Assembly: GCA_028015205.1 (NCBI GenBank)
Contig: CM051513.1
Span: forward strand, 51,410,341 to 51,474,340
Reading direction: 5' to 3'
Origin: Mytilisepta virgata
Lineage: Eukaryota > Mollusca > Bivalvia > Mytilida > Mytilidae
Length of the DNA: 64,000 bases
The notes under the pieces are model-generated. The model made no database searches. It had not been told where the DNA came from and saw only the letters and a list, made by a program, of their open reading frames with translations. The first letter of the stretch is position 1, and every line of letters starts with the position of its first letter. Positions 1 to 12,237 of the stretch are shown piece by piece. The translations under genes and the position numbers were made by a program.

Positions 1-416
1 GAACATTTCATTTTGAACTGTCCGATTATTGAAGTTATACGTGATCGATTTTGGACCACAGTGTTAAATGATTTTGGTGTTCAAGCTTATATTTATTTGG
101 ACAATCTATTTTCTGCATCAACAGAACGTTTTTAACATGTGCTAATGGGAAGTTTAGATGATTTAATCGAAAAATGTTCTGAAATGGAAGATGACAAACA
201 TATCTTTATGAACATTAGTGCCAAGTTCTTCCGGGACACGGCTCGTGTTTATTTCTCTGATAACAATTGAACTTAATATTAACAAATATTTTTTTTTCTC
301 TCTTCTTCATTATTTTTATTAATTTATGAACAGTAATTATTCTACTGAAGAAATATTGTAACATTTTCACTTGTATATCTTTGTAAAAGAGGAATTAAAG
401 AATATATATATATATG
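1..416 (+). pseudogene. LINE ORF2 C-terminal tail, truncated relic
   Basis: Frame 1 is open from the window edge to a stop at 133-135 and continues in the same frame to a TGA at 268-270. The opening residues EHFILNCP match the end of the Cys/His motif found near the C-terminus of many LINE ORF2 proteins; LINE A and LINE B here have EYHFLLVCP and EHHFFFTC at the same place. One in-frame stop shows decay. An AT-rich stretch ending in a short (TA)n run at about 402-414 follows and may be the 3' tail. The rest of the element lies to the left. Clade cannot be told from this piece. Confidence 0.5.
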
Positions 417-1685
417 TTTATAGTATCTTGTTTACTAGTATATCGTTATAGTATCTTGTTTACTAGTATATCTTTATAGTATCTTGTTTACTAGTATATC
501 ACATAGTATCTTGTTTACTAGTATATCGTTATAGTATCTTGTTTACTAGTACATCTTTATAGTATCTTGTTTACTAGTATATCGTTATAGTATCTTGTTT
601 ACTAGTATACCTTTATAGTATCTTGTTTACAAGTACATCTTTATAGTATCTTGTTTACTAGTATATCGTTATAGTATCTTGTTTACTAGTATATCGTTAT
701 AGTATCTTGTTTACTAGTATATCTTTATAGTATCTTGTTAACTAGTATATCTCATAGTATCTTGTTTACTAGTATATCGTTATAGTGTCTTGTTTACTAG
801 TATACCTTTATAGTATCTTGTTTACTAGTATATCTTCATAGTATCTTGTTTACTAGTATATCTTTATAGTATCTTGTTTACAAGTATATCTTTATAATAT
901 CTTGTTAACTAGTATATCACATAGTATCTTGTTTACTAGTATATCTTTATATCTTTATAGTATCTTGTTTACTAGTATATCTTTATATCTTTATAGTATC
1001 TTGTTTACTAGTATATCTTTATAGTATCTTGTTTACTAGTATATCACATAGTATCTTGTTTACTAGTATATCTTTATAATATCTTGTTTACTAGTATATC
1101 TTTATAGTATCTTGTTAACTAGTATATCACATAGTATCTTGTTTACTAGTATATCGTTATAGTATATTGTTTACTAGTATATCTTTATAATATCTTGTTA
1201 ACTAGTATATCACATAGTATCTTGTTAACTAGTATATCTTCATAGTATCTTGTTTACTAGTATATCTTTATAGTATCTTGTTTACTAGTATATCTTTATA
1301 ATATCTTGTTAACTAGTATATCACATAGTATCTTGTTTACTAGTATATCACATTGTATCTTGTTTACTAGTATATCTTTATAATATCTTGTTAACTAGTA
1401 TATCACATAGTATCTTGTTTACTAGTATATATTTATATCTTTATAGTATCTTGTTTACTAGTATATCTTTATAGTATCTTGTTTACTAGTATATCACATA
1501 GTATCTTGTTTACTAGTATATCTTTATAATATCTTGTTTACTAGTATATCTTTATAGTATCTTGTTTACTAGTATATCTTTAAAGTTTCTTGTTTACTAG
1601 TATATATTCATAGTGTTTGTTTACTAGTATATCTTTATAGTATTTTGTTTACTAGTATATCTTTATAGCATTTTGTTTACTATAG
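417..1685. repeat. 29-bp minisatellite array, about 44 units
   Basis: The block is built from a ~29 bp unit containing cttgtttactagtata joined by tctttatagtat or tcgttatagtat. Shortened 27-bp variants have tcacatagtat. Some units carry an extra tatcttta, and variants alternate in runs, which indicates higher-order duplication. The array starts right after the LINE tail relic and ends abruptly at the dispersed repeat near 1685. No coding potential. Confidence 0.95.
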
Positions 1686-2340
1686 AATAGAGAATGGAAA
1701 CGGGAATGTGTCAAAGAGACAGCAACTCGACCAAAGAGCAGAAAACTCAAGGCTACCAATGGTCTTCAACGCAGCGAGAAAATCCCACACACGGAGGCAG
1801 GCTTCAGCTGACCCCTAAACAATAATGTATACTAGTTTCAGCAAAATGGACGCACACTAAACTCCGAAACATAAAAATTAACCAAAATTAGAAAAAACAC
1901 ACAAAATTAAAAAAAGGCTAGAGGTTCCTGACTTAGGACAGGAGCAAAAATGCGGCGGGGTTAAACATGTTTTGTGAAATATCAACCCTACCCTTATACC
2001 TCTAGCCAACGTGGAATAAACAAACACACAGCGATACACACAGGAAAACTCAGTTCAAAAGATGTCCGAGTCCGATGTTAAAAAAAGTAAGAGAAGAAAC
2101 TGAGCAAAATGACAATGACCAATACATGTATATATGAACAAAGGACTACTAGCACTTACTGACATGCCAGCTTCAGACCTCAATTAAACTGATCGAAAGA
2201 TTATGTCTACATCATATAGAAAATCAGCCACAATACATCCCGTTAGGGGCTTAGTATCATGCCATCATAAATTATACTAGAAGAACATAACCCGTATCAT
2301 GCCAACAACTGGTTTTAGAATAAATGTGTTTATTTCCGAT
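1685..2340. repeat. Probable dispersed repeat, non-coding
   Basis: The stretch opening gagaatggaaacgggaatg and running through cagcgagaaaatcccacac and gacccctaaacaataatg resembles an interspersed repeat I associate with mussel genomes. That is recognition from memory, not a search. No open frame, terminal repeat or target duplication could be defined, and the right boundary is approximate. Confidence 0.4.
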
Positions 2341-2571
2341 ACAAAGACCCTATGAGCGAATCAATATTAATTCCAAAAAATGCCATCTTTAATGACTTGA
2401 CAACAGTATCGTAACTATATCCCTTGTTGATTGGACGATTGCGCATGCTCGGCTAGTAAAAGTTGTGATTATTTCTGCTGTTGCAATTTTGAAGATTCTT
2501 GTGATCTAAAATGTGTTTTGAGTGAAATTTTTTCTTGTATATCTATATAGACGCAAAACAGCCACAGTGTA

Positions 2572-3460
2572 TTGAGGAAAACTACTTCAGAAACAGTAAG
2601 TGATGAAATAGATAGTATAACATCAAACAAAGACAGTCAAAGAATAATGAGCAGTGACGTGGAAAGTTCACCTGAACAAATACATAACTCTTACTCACCA
2701 CAGTTCACCCCCTTCAATACTCCATACAATATACGATTTCCCGCTATCCCCCCTGAAGCGATAGATTTGAGGTTTAATACTGATCCACGTATGCGACCCG
2801 ACCCAAGACTGTGTATTCCAGAACAAGCTGCCCAAACAAATATGAATATGCAACAGATACAACAAATGCAGAATACTAGTTTTCCTCCCTACTTTCAACA
2901 TCAAATGGTAATGATGAATGAACTGATAAGGAAAGTAGATGTTATATCAAAAGCTGTATCTAATATAGACACAATTAATTTACGTTTATCGGCGATAGAG
3001 CAGAGTATAACGGAAATGAGAATTAGAGATGCTGCTGTTGACAATAGGATCTCAGCAATTACGGACCAAGTGAAAGAAACAATTGAAGCCGCACAAAATA
3101 CTACAAAGAACATTGATTCTATTAAGGAGAACATACGTGAATTGCAATGTAACTCGCTACGTAACAATTTATTATTTCATAATACATGTATACCCGAGAT
3201 AGAAGATGAAAACCCGGTTGAAAGAGCTGTTAAATTTTGTGAGGAAAACTTGAAAATTCCAAATTTTAAAAATATTAAACTCGATAGCGTCCATCGCATG
3301 GGCAAGAAAAAGGATCAGATTATTCGTCCAATTGTTGTGAGGTTTACAAATTACCAGGATCGTGAAACGGTACGCAAGTGTAGCTCAAATCGACGATGAA
3401 ATGGTGGTAGACGTAGAACTTGCAAAGGGGCGGCTGCAAATCCGTAGGAGAAAGCGGGGA
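2572..3460 (+). pseudogene. LINE A ORF1: coiled-coil / RRM-like RNA-binding protein
   Basis: An open frame of 275 codons runs to 3399; the first in-frame ATG is at about 2647. The N-terminal third is Pro/Gln/Met-rich and low in complexity. A predicted coiled coil follows (residues ~115-195, with heptads around SAIEQSITEMRIRD and IDSIKENIRELQ). Then comes a domain with NLLFHN, VHRMGKKK and PIVVRFTNYQDRE, the pattern of the RRM-like nucleic-acid-binding core of L1-type ORF1 proteins. After about 3370 the frame shifts and an Arg/Lys-rich tail reads on to a stop near 3470. By family knowledge the product would coat LINE RNA and act as a chaperone. It differs in type from the esterase ORF1 of LINE B. 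Confidence 0.7.
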
Positions 3461-3468
3461 GGCGGTGT

Positions 3469-6400
3469 TTGAAATTTCTGGTGTGGAACGTTGAAGGTCT
3501 GGAAAATAGTTTACTCGAAAGTGAATTCTGTGATAAAATAAACGCATATGATGTTCTGATTTTCACTGAAACTTGGCAAAGAATAAATCAAATATTTGAT
3601 ATTGTTGGTTATGATCATTATGACTCGTGTAGAGATAACATGAAAAGAGGAGGCGTGTCTGTTTATTTTAGATCTAATATGAAAAATGGTGTCCAAATTA
3701 TTGAAAATTGTAAAGATGGTAGAATTTGGCTAAAATTTAAGAAAGATTTTTTTAACCTTATGTCTGATATTTATCTTTGTGCAACTTATATACCTCCTGA
3801 ACCCTCAGCCTTTTATCGAATTAATGATATTGATTTTCATGAATTGTTATACGCTGATATTTCAAAATATGCATTTTTAGGTGATGTTTTATTGTGTGGT
3901 GATATGAACTCTCGAATTGCCAAAATTGATGATGTATTTGTAGAATCTGACATGAGTAGATTCTTAATAGAGGTATTTGATTATGATGTACACAAGAATA
4001 ATATTTTAGCTAATTTGAAGCAGCGAAACTCAGAAGATAATACTGTTAATGCCTTTGGCTATAGACTAATCAATTTATGCAAACAATCATCAATGTGTAT
4101 TTTAAATGGTAGATCAGGTAACGATCAACGGGGCAAATTTACTTGTCATACTGCCAGAGGGTCAAGTGTAAATGATTATGTTATTGTAAACCCTGAGCTC
4201 TTTGATAGAGTACACAACTTTGAAGTTGGAGATTTACTGCCTATATCAGTACAAAAATGTACACTGTCCATTGTTTTTTGAATTATTATGTATTTATGAA
4301 CATGTCAATTCAACTTCTAACGAAACATGTTATAGTAAGATTATATGGAATGAAGATAAGGTTGATATTTTTAAGAAAAATATTGCTGAAGATATTGATT
4401 TTTTTAGATTTTGTATTGATCAGTTATATTCAGGTATAGGTATCGACAATGTTACACAAATGTTATCTGGTTATTTATATGCAAAATCATTTGACGTATT
4501 TGGTAAACAAATGGTATTCTCAAAGCCACACTCTTGTGCCACTAAATCTAAACCGGAATGGTTTAACCAAGAATGTGATGATTCTAAGAAGAATTTTAAA
4601 ACTAAACAAAGACAATTTGAGAATAACCTGTCACAAACAAATAGGATTTCGATGTGTAAGGCTCGAAGAAGATACAACAGTGTTAGAAGAAAGGCCAAGC
4701 GAATGTACGCTGAACGCGAAAAAGCAAATATTGCCAATTTAGCCAAACAAGATCCTCGTGCGTTTTGGAAAAAGCTGAAGCGAAAAAACTCGAAATTGAA
4801 ACCAATTTGAGGATAACTGTCTTCTTAGATCATTTTAAACGGATTTTTGGGGATCAAAATAGTACAAACAACAGTGGCCTTAACGACGAAGGCATCGTTG
4901 AGATAGAAGAACTTGATGAGGAAATAACAATCGATGAAGTAACGAAGGCTATTGAGTCATTGAAAAGGAATTCTAGTACTGGTCCCGATAACTTAATCGG
5001 TGAAGTTTTTATTTCTCTGAAGGACATTCTTTCGCCATACTTTACTGAACTGTTCAATTATATTTATACTGAAGGACAGTATCCAGAATCATGGTCAATC
5101 GGTTCTATAACTCCAATCCCGAAAGCTGGTGACTTATCTGATACAAACAATTACAGAGGAATTACTATCACCAGTGTTTTTTCTAAGATATTTACGTCAA
5201 TTTTAAACTGCAGATTGGTGACTTATCTAGAGAAAAACAACGTCCTCAACGATTTCCAATTTGGTTTTCGCTCAAAACGAAGTACTGTGGATGCAATCTA
5301 TTTGTTGAATTCGATTATAACGCTGTCACTGAATAAACGGAGAAAACTTTATTGCTGTTTCGTAGACTTTAGGAAGGCGTTTGACTTTGTTGATAGAAAT
5401 ATGCTTTTCTTTAAACTGTCCTCCATTGGATTAAGTACAAAATGTGTGAACATTATTAAAAGTATGTATCGCTGTACAAAGTTAAATGTGAAATATGGAC
5501 ATGAGCGTTCTGAAGAGTTCGAAAGTTTCAGAGGTGTTATGCAAGGAGAACCAATGTCTTCTATCTTATTCTTAATCTTCATAAACGATTTGTACGACGC
5601 TTTACAAAACGATAATGATGTCAATATAATAATCCACGAAACATTACTTTATTTACTGTTGTTTGCCGATGACACGGCTCTATTTTCAGAGTCTCCTGAC
5701 GGATTACAGAAATTTATTGATTCCTTAAAAGAATATTGTGACAAATGGAATGTTATTGTCAATACTGACAAAACGAAGGTTGTGGTATTTCGCAATGCTT
5801 TCAGGTTACAAGACTGTAGATTTCATTATGGAGGACAGGAAATTGAAATTGTTCAATCGTATGTCTACCTGGGACAAAAACTGTTTTACAACGGAAAATT
5901 TGTTGAAACTCAGAAACATATTGCGTCACAAGCGTCAAAGGCAATGTTTGCGATGATTAAAGGTGTGCGTAATATACCGACTGATGTATCAACTTCTCTT
6001 CATATATTCGATACAATGGTGACTCCGATACTTACGTATGGAAGTGAAGTGTGGGGATATATAAAAGGTCCGGATATTGAAAAACTGCATTTACAGTTTT
6101 GTAAACGCATTTTAAAGGTAAAGCGACAAACCAATTCATGTGTTATTTATGGTGAATTGGGACGTTTTCCTTGTCGAATTATTCGAATGGAAAGAATGTT
6201 AAAATATTGGATTAAAATTATATCGCTTAATGAAAGTAACATTTGGAAAATTGTGTATAATTGTATGAAAACAGAATCTGAAAGTGGCAAGCGAAATTGG
6301 GCAAGTGAAGTAAAAACTATTTTAGAGGATTTAGGATTGCGTTACTTGTGGACACAGCAAGAACAATCTTTGCCGTCAATATTAGTCATAAAACAAAGGA

Positions 6401-6854
6401 TTCACGATCAATATATTCAACAGTGGTTTGCCGAAGTCAACAATTCGCCTAAATTGGAATTATATTCAAAGATTAAATTGGAACATAAATTTGAATCTTA
6501 TTTAGATAAAATCACGAATGACTCGTACAGGATTAATTTTTGCAAGTTACGATGTAGTGCACACTCGCTAGAAATTGAAAAAGGAAGGTTTAGTGGCACA
6601 CCAAGAGTCCAACGGCTCTGTAAGTTATGTAATTACTATCAAATAGAGAGTGAATATCATTTTTTATTGGTATGCCCAACTTATAGCGATATAAGACGTA
6701 AATTTTTCCAAATTATTATAATAGGTGGCCTAGTATCCACAAACTTAAGTTTCTTTTGTGTTCTAATTCAAACGTTCCACAAGGCGAAGTAGGAAAGTTT
6801 ACTGATTGTGCTTTAAAATTGAGACAACAAGCTTATTCTCGCCTCCCCAGTTAA
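3469..6854 (+). pseudogene. LINE A ORF2: AP-endonuclease and reverse transcriptase
   Basis: Three overlapping frames make one broken ORF: 3469-4281, 4202-4810 and 4765-6792, with the true C-terminus in another frame ending at 6852-6854. The endonuclease shows WNVEG, TETW, RGGVSVYF, YIPP, GDMNSR and SVNDYVIV. The final Asp-His motif falls at the first frameshift (~4250). The RT domain shows TGPDN, IPKAGD followed by NNYRGIT, FQFGFRSKRST, FVDFRKAFD, GVMQGEPMSS and the catalytic LFADDTALF. A Cys/His tail (CKLCNYY then EYHFLLVC) ends the protein. No RNase H or protease is seen. A Jockey/CR1- or L1-related clade is possible; I cannot decide between them. Confidence 0.85.
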
Positions 6855-7201
6855 CTATAATGAATTGTAATTTATGGTTTCTGGTTATATCTGAATTTAT
6901 AGAGACTAACAGGTCTCTATATTAATAATTTAAGTTTATAGTGACTTGCTGTAATCGGTATTTATATAGATTTGTATTTATAGATTTAAATATACTTAAG
7001 TACTATATGTTTCGAAAATGTTCAGTTTTGTATATACTTATTATTTAAGAATCTTCGTCCCAATGTCTATTATGTAAATATTTATACCAACTTATTATAA
7101 TCACAATTTATGGTGAAGAACTGTAAAAGTTTACAACCAATAAAGAATCTGAATCTGAATGTGTTGATAAGTCTGTTAAAAGGTTTGATTAGCTTTTCAG
7201 G

Positions 7202-7865
7202 TCAATGGCGACATTTTTGTGCTTTGTATTGAATATTATCATAAAAGATGGAATATGAAATACCTGAACATATAAGATGTTTGCACGTTGATTTACGATT
7301 TACGATGCTTGTACCGATAATAAAATCTAGTAAAAGTTTTGACAAGTTTGTGATATCGAAATCCCTGGAGTAATAATTTTCCAGTAATACAGAGTTTCTT
7401 TCGTTAAAATCAAATATGTTGTAACATACTCGAGCGAATCGAACAAGTTGGGATATATAAACACCATACAGTGGTGCCAAGGGAACGTCGCCATCTTAAA
7501 ACGGATAATTAACAACAGGAAATGAAAAATCATCTCTCTTGTCGTAAATTTTAGTATTAGGCTTCCCGTTAGAGATATGAAGATCCAGGAAAGGGCAGTG
7601 TTCATTGTTAGTATTAGCTTTATTTAAAGTAACTTCAACAGGATAAATCTCTTTAGTGTACATACTGAAGTCGTCAGCCAAAATATCATCCAAATATCTA
7701 AATTTTTGTATCAAATGTTGTTTCGTTGGGTCTTTGATGATTTTAGATATAAATTAAGATTCGTAACAATACAGAAACAGGTCCGCAATAAGTGGTGCAC
7801 AGTTAGTCCCAATTGGAATTTTGGAATTCCGATAACTTGGCGATATCTTTATAGTATTTTGTTCT
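7202..7865 (-). pseudogene. YLDD-type reverse transcriptase relic
   Basis: Read on the minus strand, the fragment starts with IPIGTNCAP and ADLFLYCYE (reached by a frameshift around 7715-7860). It continues with FRYLDDIL, FLDLHI, IYDKRDDFSFPVVN and, after a stop near 7490, YGVYISQLVRFARVC. This motif order belongs to a family of metazoan mobile-element reverse transcriptases. A Penelope-like origin is possible but I cannot confirm it. At least one stop and one frameshift are present, no endonuclease domain is visible, and both ends are lost. It lies just beyond the 3' end of LINE A in the opposite orientation. Confidence 0.65.
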
Positions 7866-9734
7866 CTCCGATGGTCAAACTCAATAATGTAACTAGCTTG
7901 AAATATAATGGAATACTTATTACATACTGACAATACAAAAACGAACAGGTTTTTACATTATAGAAGAATACTTGTGTTAAGTTGAATCCATATATTCATG
8001 AAATGTCATATCATATTTTAGGTCACAAGACAAAGAAAAAATAAATGTACAAGTAGGGCTTCGTCATATATAGAAATCAGTTTCATATGGATAGTTGTTA
8101 TCAGAATATCTGCCAATTACTTCTCAGAAATTACATCTACAACTGAAAAAGAAATGAATAAATTTACACAGAATTACTGTAAGATTTGATGTATAAATGT
8201 TCAGTAATAAACAAACACAAAACTTTTCACTAAACGATTATTCATCGAACGTTCGCGGGTCTCCAGCGGACCAGATAAAGTTTAATCCGTACCCAATCTA
8301 TCCAACAAACCCCGAGATTGGAAGGACGAGAACAAACACACAATGGAAACACTCAAAATACCAGAAACCAAAAAGCGAAAGATCAAATATTGGTCAAACG
8401 GTGTCTGGAAAACCATGAAAACACACGTGATTAGCAAGATGGATCCCATAAAAAAATCCGAATGAACGCTGGTGGACCGGATGAACTATGCCTTTTATAA
8501 GACACCGCCATGTTACCCATTTTTATGTCCAGTGTAAAAAGTAATGATAAATATAGATTTATATGCGTCGCTCGCATCTAACCCTTATGTACCCTTTTCT
8601 GACCCTTTTCTTTTTTTGCCGTAATACATGTTCAATAGATTTTATATTTACAAACGTTAGATTATTATAGTACTACTCAGAATGTTTTGTATTTTTTCTT
8701 TCTCTATAATATCATCAAATAGATTTTGTTTTAAAGTAAAAATAACCAACTTTTATTAAATATGCATCACTTTGATAAGTTCATTTTTAACACCAGCGTG
8801 CACACTGAGCATGTCGTAAAGATCCAGCCAAGCACATTAAAAGCTCAAAGTAGTTTATTCATATATAAAGCAAACCTATTACCAATTCTTGATACTATAT
8901 AAACAAATTACAACGGGATAGTGGTCTGTCGAATGAAAAAAGATAAATTTTAAAAACTAGAATGTCTAAATATCTAGAGTGTTTTATATTGTGTTGCGTA
9001 TCAGTTGTCTGTTCTCGTACTTCCACATCTGGGCTTTGTCTTTGTTCCAGGATTTATGATTGTTGAATGAACTTTCGGGATTTTCCCCGCTTTGTCTTTT
9101 GCATAAGTCGGAAATTTAACTTTTTATGACGATATTCGATATTAAGCAACTTTAATTGTAAGTTATAAAGACAATAACAGTTCATTGACATGACATAAAA
9201 TCGATACTAGTATATGAATGAGGCTTAGAATCGGGTGAAAATGCGAGGGGGTTCCATGCCGACTTCGTATATCGAATTTTATGACAAGTCAATGCACTGA
9301 TGTTGTCTTTATACTGCAAGCTTTGGTGTGACATAAGTGGATATCGCTACCAATTTCGGACTTATTAAAAACTTTTGTTACCCTCAAGAGGACCCAATCT
9401 GGCGGAGTAATATGAAACGGAGAACTCACCTTATATATCATTGAAAGTCGGTTAAGATTATTGAAAAAACCAACAGTTTTGCTGCAAATATTTTTTTCAA
9501 CAATTAAAAAATAAGTAACAAGAGAATAAGTATTGATTTTTTTTTCGAAAGACTGAAGTCAGTAAGTTTGTTCATTTCAATCAAGATCAGTCCCGTCAAT
9601 CAGGTCAAGTATGTGTGGCCTAAATGTGACCATATATCACCTGTAAACATACTGTCAACGCATTTTCACTACTCAAATAGAACAATTGCAGTAAAAAAAA
9701 ATATTTTGTATTCTTGACAGTTTTGTCACCAAGG
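7866..9734. other. No recognisable gene
   Basis: This AT-rich, non-coding-looking stretch has only one short open frame (8197-8418, plus strand), with no recognisable domain. It sits in sequence that reads like a decayed dispersed repeat. Stops are dense in all other frames, and no tandem array or RNA gene was seen. Confidence 0.6.
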
Positions 9735-9860
9735 TGTTGAAGGGGTGGAAAGGGTATTGGGAGACAGGGAGAAAGGGGGCGGGAGAAAGGAGAAAGGGGA
9801 CGGGAGAAAGGAGATAAAGGGCTGGAGAAAGGAGGGAGAACTATCAAAGGGAGACGAACT
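9735..9860. repeat. Purine-rich (GGGAGAAAGGA)n-like tract
   Basis: The plus strand is almost purely G and A here, with repeats of gggagaaaggagaaagg and cgggagaaagg. Open translation on the minus strand (Pro/Leu/Ser/Phe) is a by-product of the pyrimidine strand and not a gene. A similar tract lies at 11270-11350. Confidence 0.85.
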
Positions 9861-11269
9861 TTAATGTTGAAAAAAAAATAAAGAGGTAAAAAAACGAAAA
9901 AACTGGATACTAAATGTTCTAATAAATGGACAAATCTTTGAAAAAAGGCAACATTTATATTTCCCAAACCATTTTTGCCATTTCCGATCATTTCTAGAAA
10001 TCATCCTTTCAAAACGGAATTATCTCTCCGTTACGTTTTCCTTTTTAAAATGCCCCCATCATTTCCGGTTTGCCTTCACATGTGGGTATCTGTTTCCTCT
10101 AAGTATTTGGCGATCTTCTACAAATTTAAAAAGAAGGGATGCTGACAATGTCAGAGAGATACACTCCCCATATGGCAAAATTGCGGGTACTTTGGTAATT
10201 TGCATAACGGCCATTTTGGATTTCTCTGACCACATTCATTACAAAGCATTAAACTTGCTCCAAAAAATAAAAATGCAAATATTCAAATTCTTATAACTCA
10301 TAAGCAATTTGTCCGCATATAGGTACATTCTACACAATATTAGCTTTCCTTTCGTGTGCAAATAAACATTGTCAGCATTGAAAACTTTCGGCTAATTCAG
10401 TTTAAAAAACTGAAGCGTAACCGTAGTATAACTGCTACATGTATATGAATTAACAAAAATTAGTTAAAAATGCAAATTCAAACTACAGATACAGATACAA
10501 GGCGAGATCATACATAAATTGTCCGAATATAGAGAACAACTTTGGAGGATGAATTTAATGAGGAAATAAGTTTTATCTCACCTGCTTTCATAACTTTTCG
10601 CCCAAAATGTTTTTAAAACATGATAATTTCAAGTCTCCCATAGCGTAATCCTTCAAATATGAAGCCTTTCCCCTCAGAATTAAACAAACAATTTGTAAAT
10701 ATCCGCCAAAGGAAGTTTTCATAGACACATTAGTTTAAGAGCCGAGACAGAAAAAGACTCGATTATCCGTAATTCAAACAATTTTATCATTGTCGATCTA
10801 CAACTAAGGGAGGTAATTTTGCTTAAAAGGGCTGCAGTCACGTGGTGCAAATGCCATAAATAATGTACCCAACATTTTGCCATATGCTCCTCTAAACAAT
10901 ATTACATGTACTTAACGCGTTTTCCAGGTCACCTTAAAATATTTACGTTATCCACTTGACCATACAAAGTAAGGTGTTCTCGGGGACAGGGAAAAATAGA
11001 GATGACACAATAAAAAACTATGTCTAATTTCATGATCTTCATACATGACCATACATATCAAAAATGAGTTTCTTGACATTGGGGCATGCACAATGCACCA
11101 TTGACAACATTCCAACATTGTGTGTTAATTTGCGTACGAGTCGGAGGCAGGCCTTGTTCGTAAAATCAGTATATGCTTTAATAAAGACCTATGCCACCTA
11201 TATATGGTCATATATTAATTCAAATTTGTATTAAAATCGATTGATCTGAAAAAAGACGGTTGTTAAGCT
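9861..11269. other. No recognisable gene
   Basis: No frame longer than background shows a domain, and no terminal or tandem repeat was found. It is presumably intron or 3' flank of the minus-strand host gene together with old dispersed repeats. A further 3' exon of the host gene could be hidden here but I could not recognise one. Confidence 0.5.
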
Positions 11270-11350
11270 GGGAGATGGAAGCAGAGGGGCGGGAGAAAGG
11301 AGAGAGGGGGCGAGAGAAAGGAGACGAGGGGCGGGAAGGAGAAAGGTACC
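11270..11350. repeat. Second purine-rich tract
   Basis: The sequence has ggcgggagaaaggagag and gcgagagaaaggagacg runs on the plus strand, the same style and orientation as the tract at 9735-9860. The two may belong to copies of one dispersed repeat. Confidence 0.75.
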
Positions 11351-11534
11351 CCCCTCAGGTGTTCGAGGGAGAGGATGTTGTAATTTTATAAAGAAACTAC
11401 AACTGCCCCGGTATGTATCTAAAATTCTTTTTTTTTCCAATTTGTTGTTGTTATTTCTATATTTTAGCTTATCTCTCAATGTGTTTGTAGTTATTCAAAA
11501 ATAAGGGTCTTTAGCTACGATAATCTGTACTTAC

Positions 11535-11745
11535 CTCTGCACTAATTGTTTGTAATTCTTGACAAATACGTTAGAGCTGTCTTCAATTCTAACAGAATCT
11601 TTGGCACCACAGTTTGAATTACTTCTTGTTGAATTAAGACACTTCCAAATCCCTTTTAGTACAATTGAAGAAGACAGTGACGAGTACTCCAAAACTCGAA
11701 ACCGCACAAAGTGGTTATCCGTCATAATATTTGGAAAAAATCTAA
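11535..11745 (-). CDS. Putative C-terminal exon of the VWA/chitin-binding gene
   Basis: A minus-strand open segment ends at a very strong donor, CAGAG followed by gtaagtac, at 11534. Two acceptors fit: one giving a start at 11745 (phase 1, matching the upstream exons) and one at 11741. Its peptide includes FFPNIMTDNHFVRFRV and SNCGAKDSVRI, which has the look of the first half of a laminin-G/concanavalin-like sheet. That assignment is tentative. Pif-type shell proteins carry such a domain after the chitin-binding region. The following exon was not found in the left 11.5 kb. Confidence 0.45.
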
Positions 11746-11842
11746 CTTTTTAGACGGCTTTTTAAAAATATTTTTGTGTCAAATTATTTCAAGTGTAAAC
11801 TAACTAAGAAGTATAGGTCAGGTATTTGTGTCAAAATACAAT

Positions 11843-12237
11843 TTAGTTGAAAATATTACGTGCTATTTCTCGGAAAACCGGTTGTCGTGCTCGGTTTCTT
11901 GGAAATACACGGAGTCTTTGAAAACTCCTTTTTGGCACGAAATTTGTCGGAGTCCATAAATTGAAAGAATCTGCCTTTTGTTGTTCTATTACGTAAACGT
12001 CTTTCAAAAGTGGCATGTGTCTGGCTTGCCAAATATTGAAAAATTCTTTTCCCTCAGATAACACTGCTCTTTCTTGTAAAAGATCTTTGTTCAAAGTTTG
12101 CCAAATCTCTATCGATTTTCCTCTCTGGTTTCCAACAGACAAATCCAAGGACAAGTCATTTATAATGGAATTATCCAGTCTGTTGTTGAAAACATTCTCT
12201 CCTCTATCTTGATCAACCAGTAGTACTCGTACCTTGT
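11843..12237 (-). CDS. Exon of the VWA/chitin-binding gene, linker region
   Basis: The acceptor tattatcccgcag precedes an exon whose first two bases complete a codon begun in phase 1, which matches the donor of exon 13902-13756. The frame is open for about 130 codons to a TAA at 11843-11845. The peptide is basic and Gln/Asn-rich, with VLLVDQDRGENVF near the start and VFPRNRARQPVFREIA near the end. No domain is recognised. A candidate donor (GCAC before gtaatat, ~11856) would remove the last codons and join in phase to 11745. So the true 3' edge is either this donor or the stop. Confidence 0.6.

Larger units (their letters stand above)
2341..7160 (+). mobile_element. LINE A: non-LTR retrotransposon, near full length, degenerate
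   Basis: The order is a 5' leader (about 2341-2571), ORF1 (2572 to about 3460), ORF2 with endonuclease and reverse transcriptase (3469-6854), and a 3' UTR (6855-7160) ending in aataaagaatctgaatctgaatg-like short direct repeats. Such a short repeated tail fits target-primed reverse transcription without a long poly(A). There are no LTRs. At least three frameshifts make this copy inactive. The 5' boundary is inferred only from the end of the preceding repeat. Confidence 0.8.

Noticed and set aside
417..1685. Possible CRISPR-like array from regular spacing
   Set aside because: Units are contiguous with no unique spacers, and the genome is eukaryotic; it is a minisatellite.
8197..8418. 73-codon plus-strand open frame
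   Set aside because: No domain, low complexity, no neighbouring signals; fits chance in repeat-derived DNA.
9620..9991. 123-codon minus-strand open frame rich in Pro/Leu/Ser/Phe
   Set aside because: Generated by the purine tract on the other strand; no independent support.
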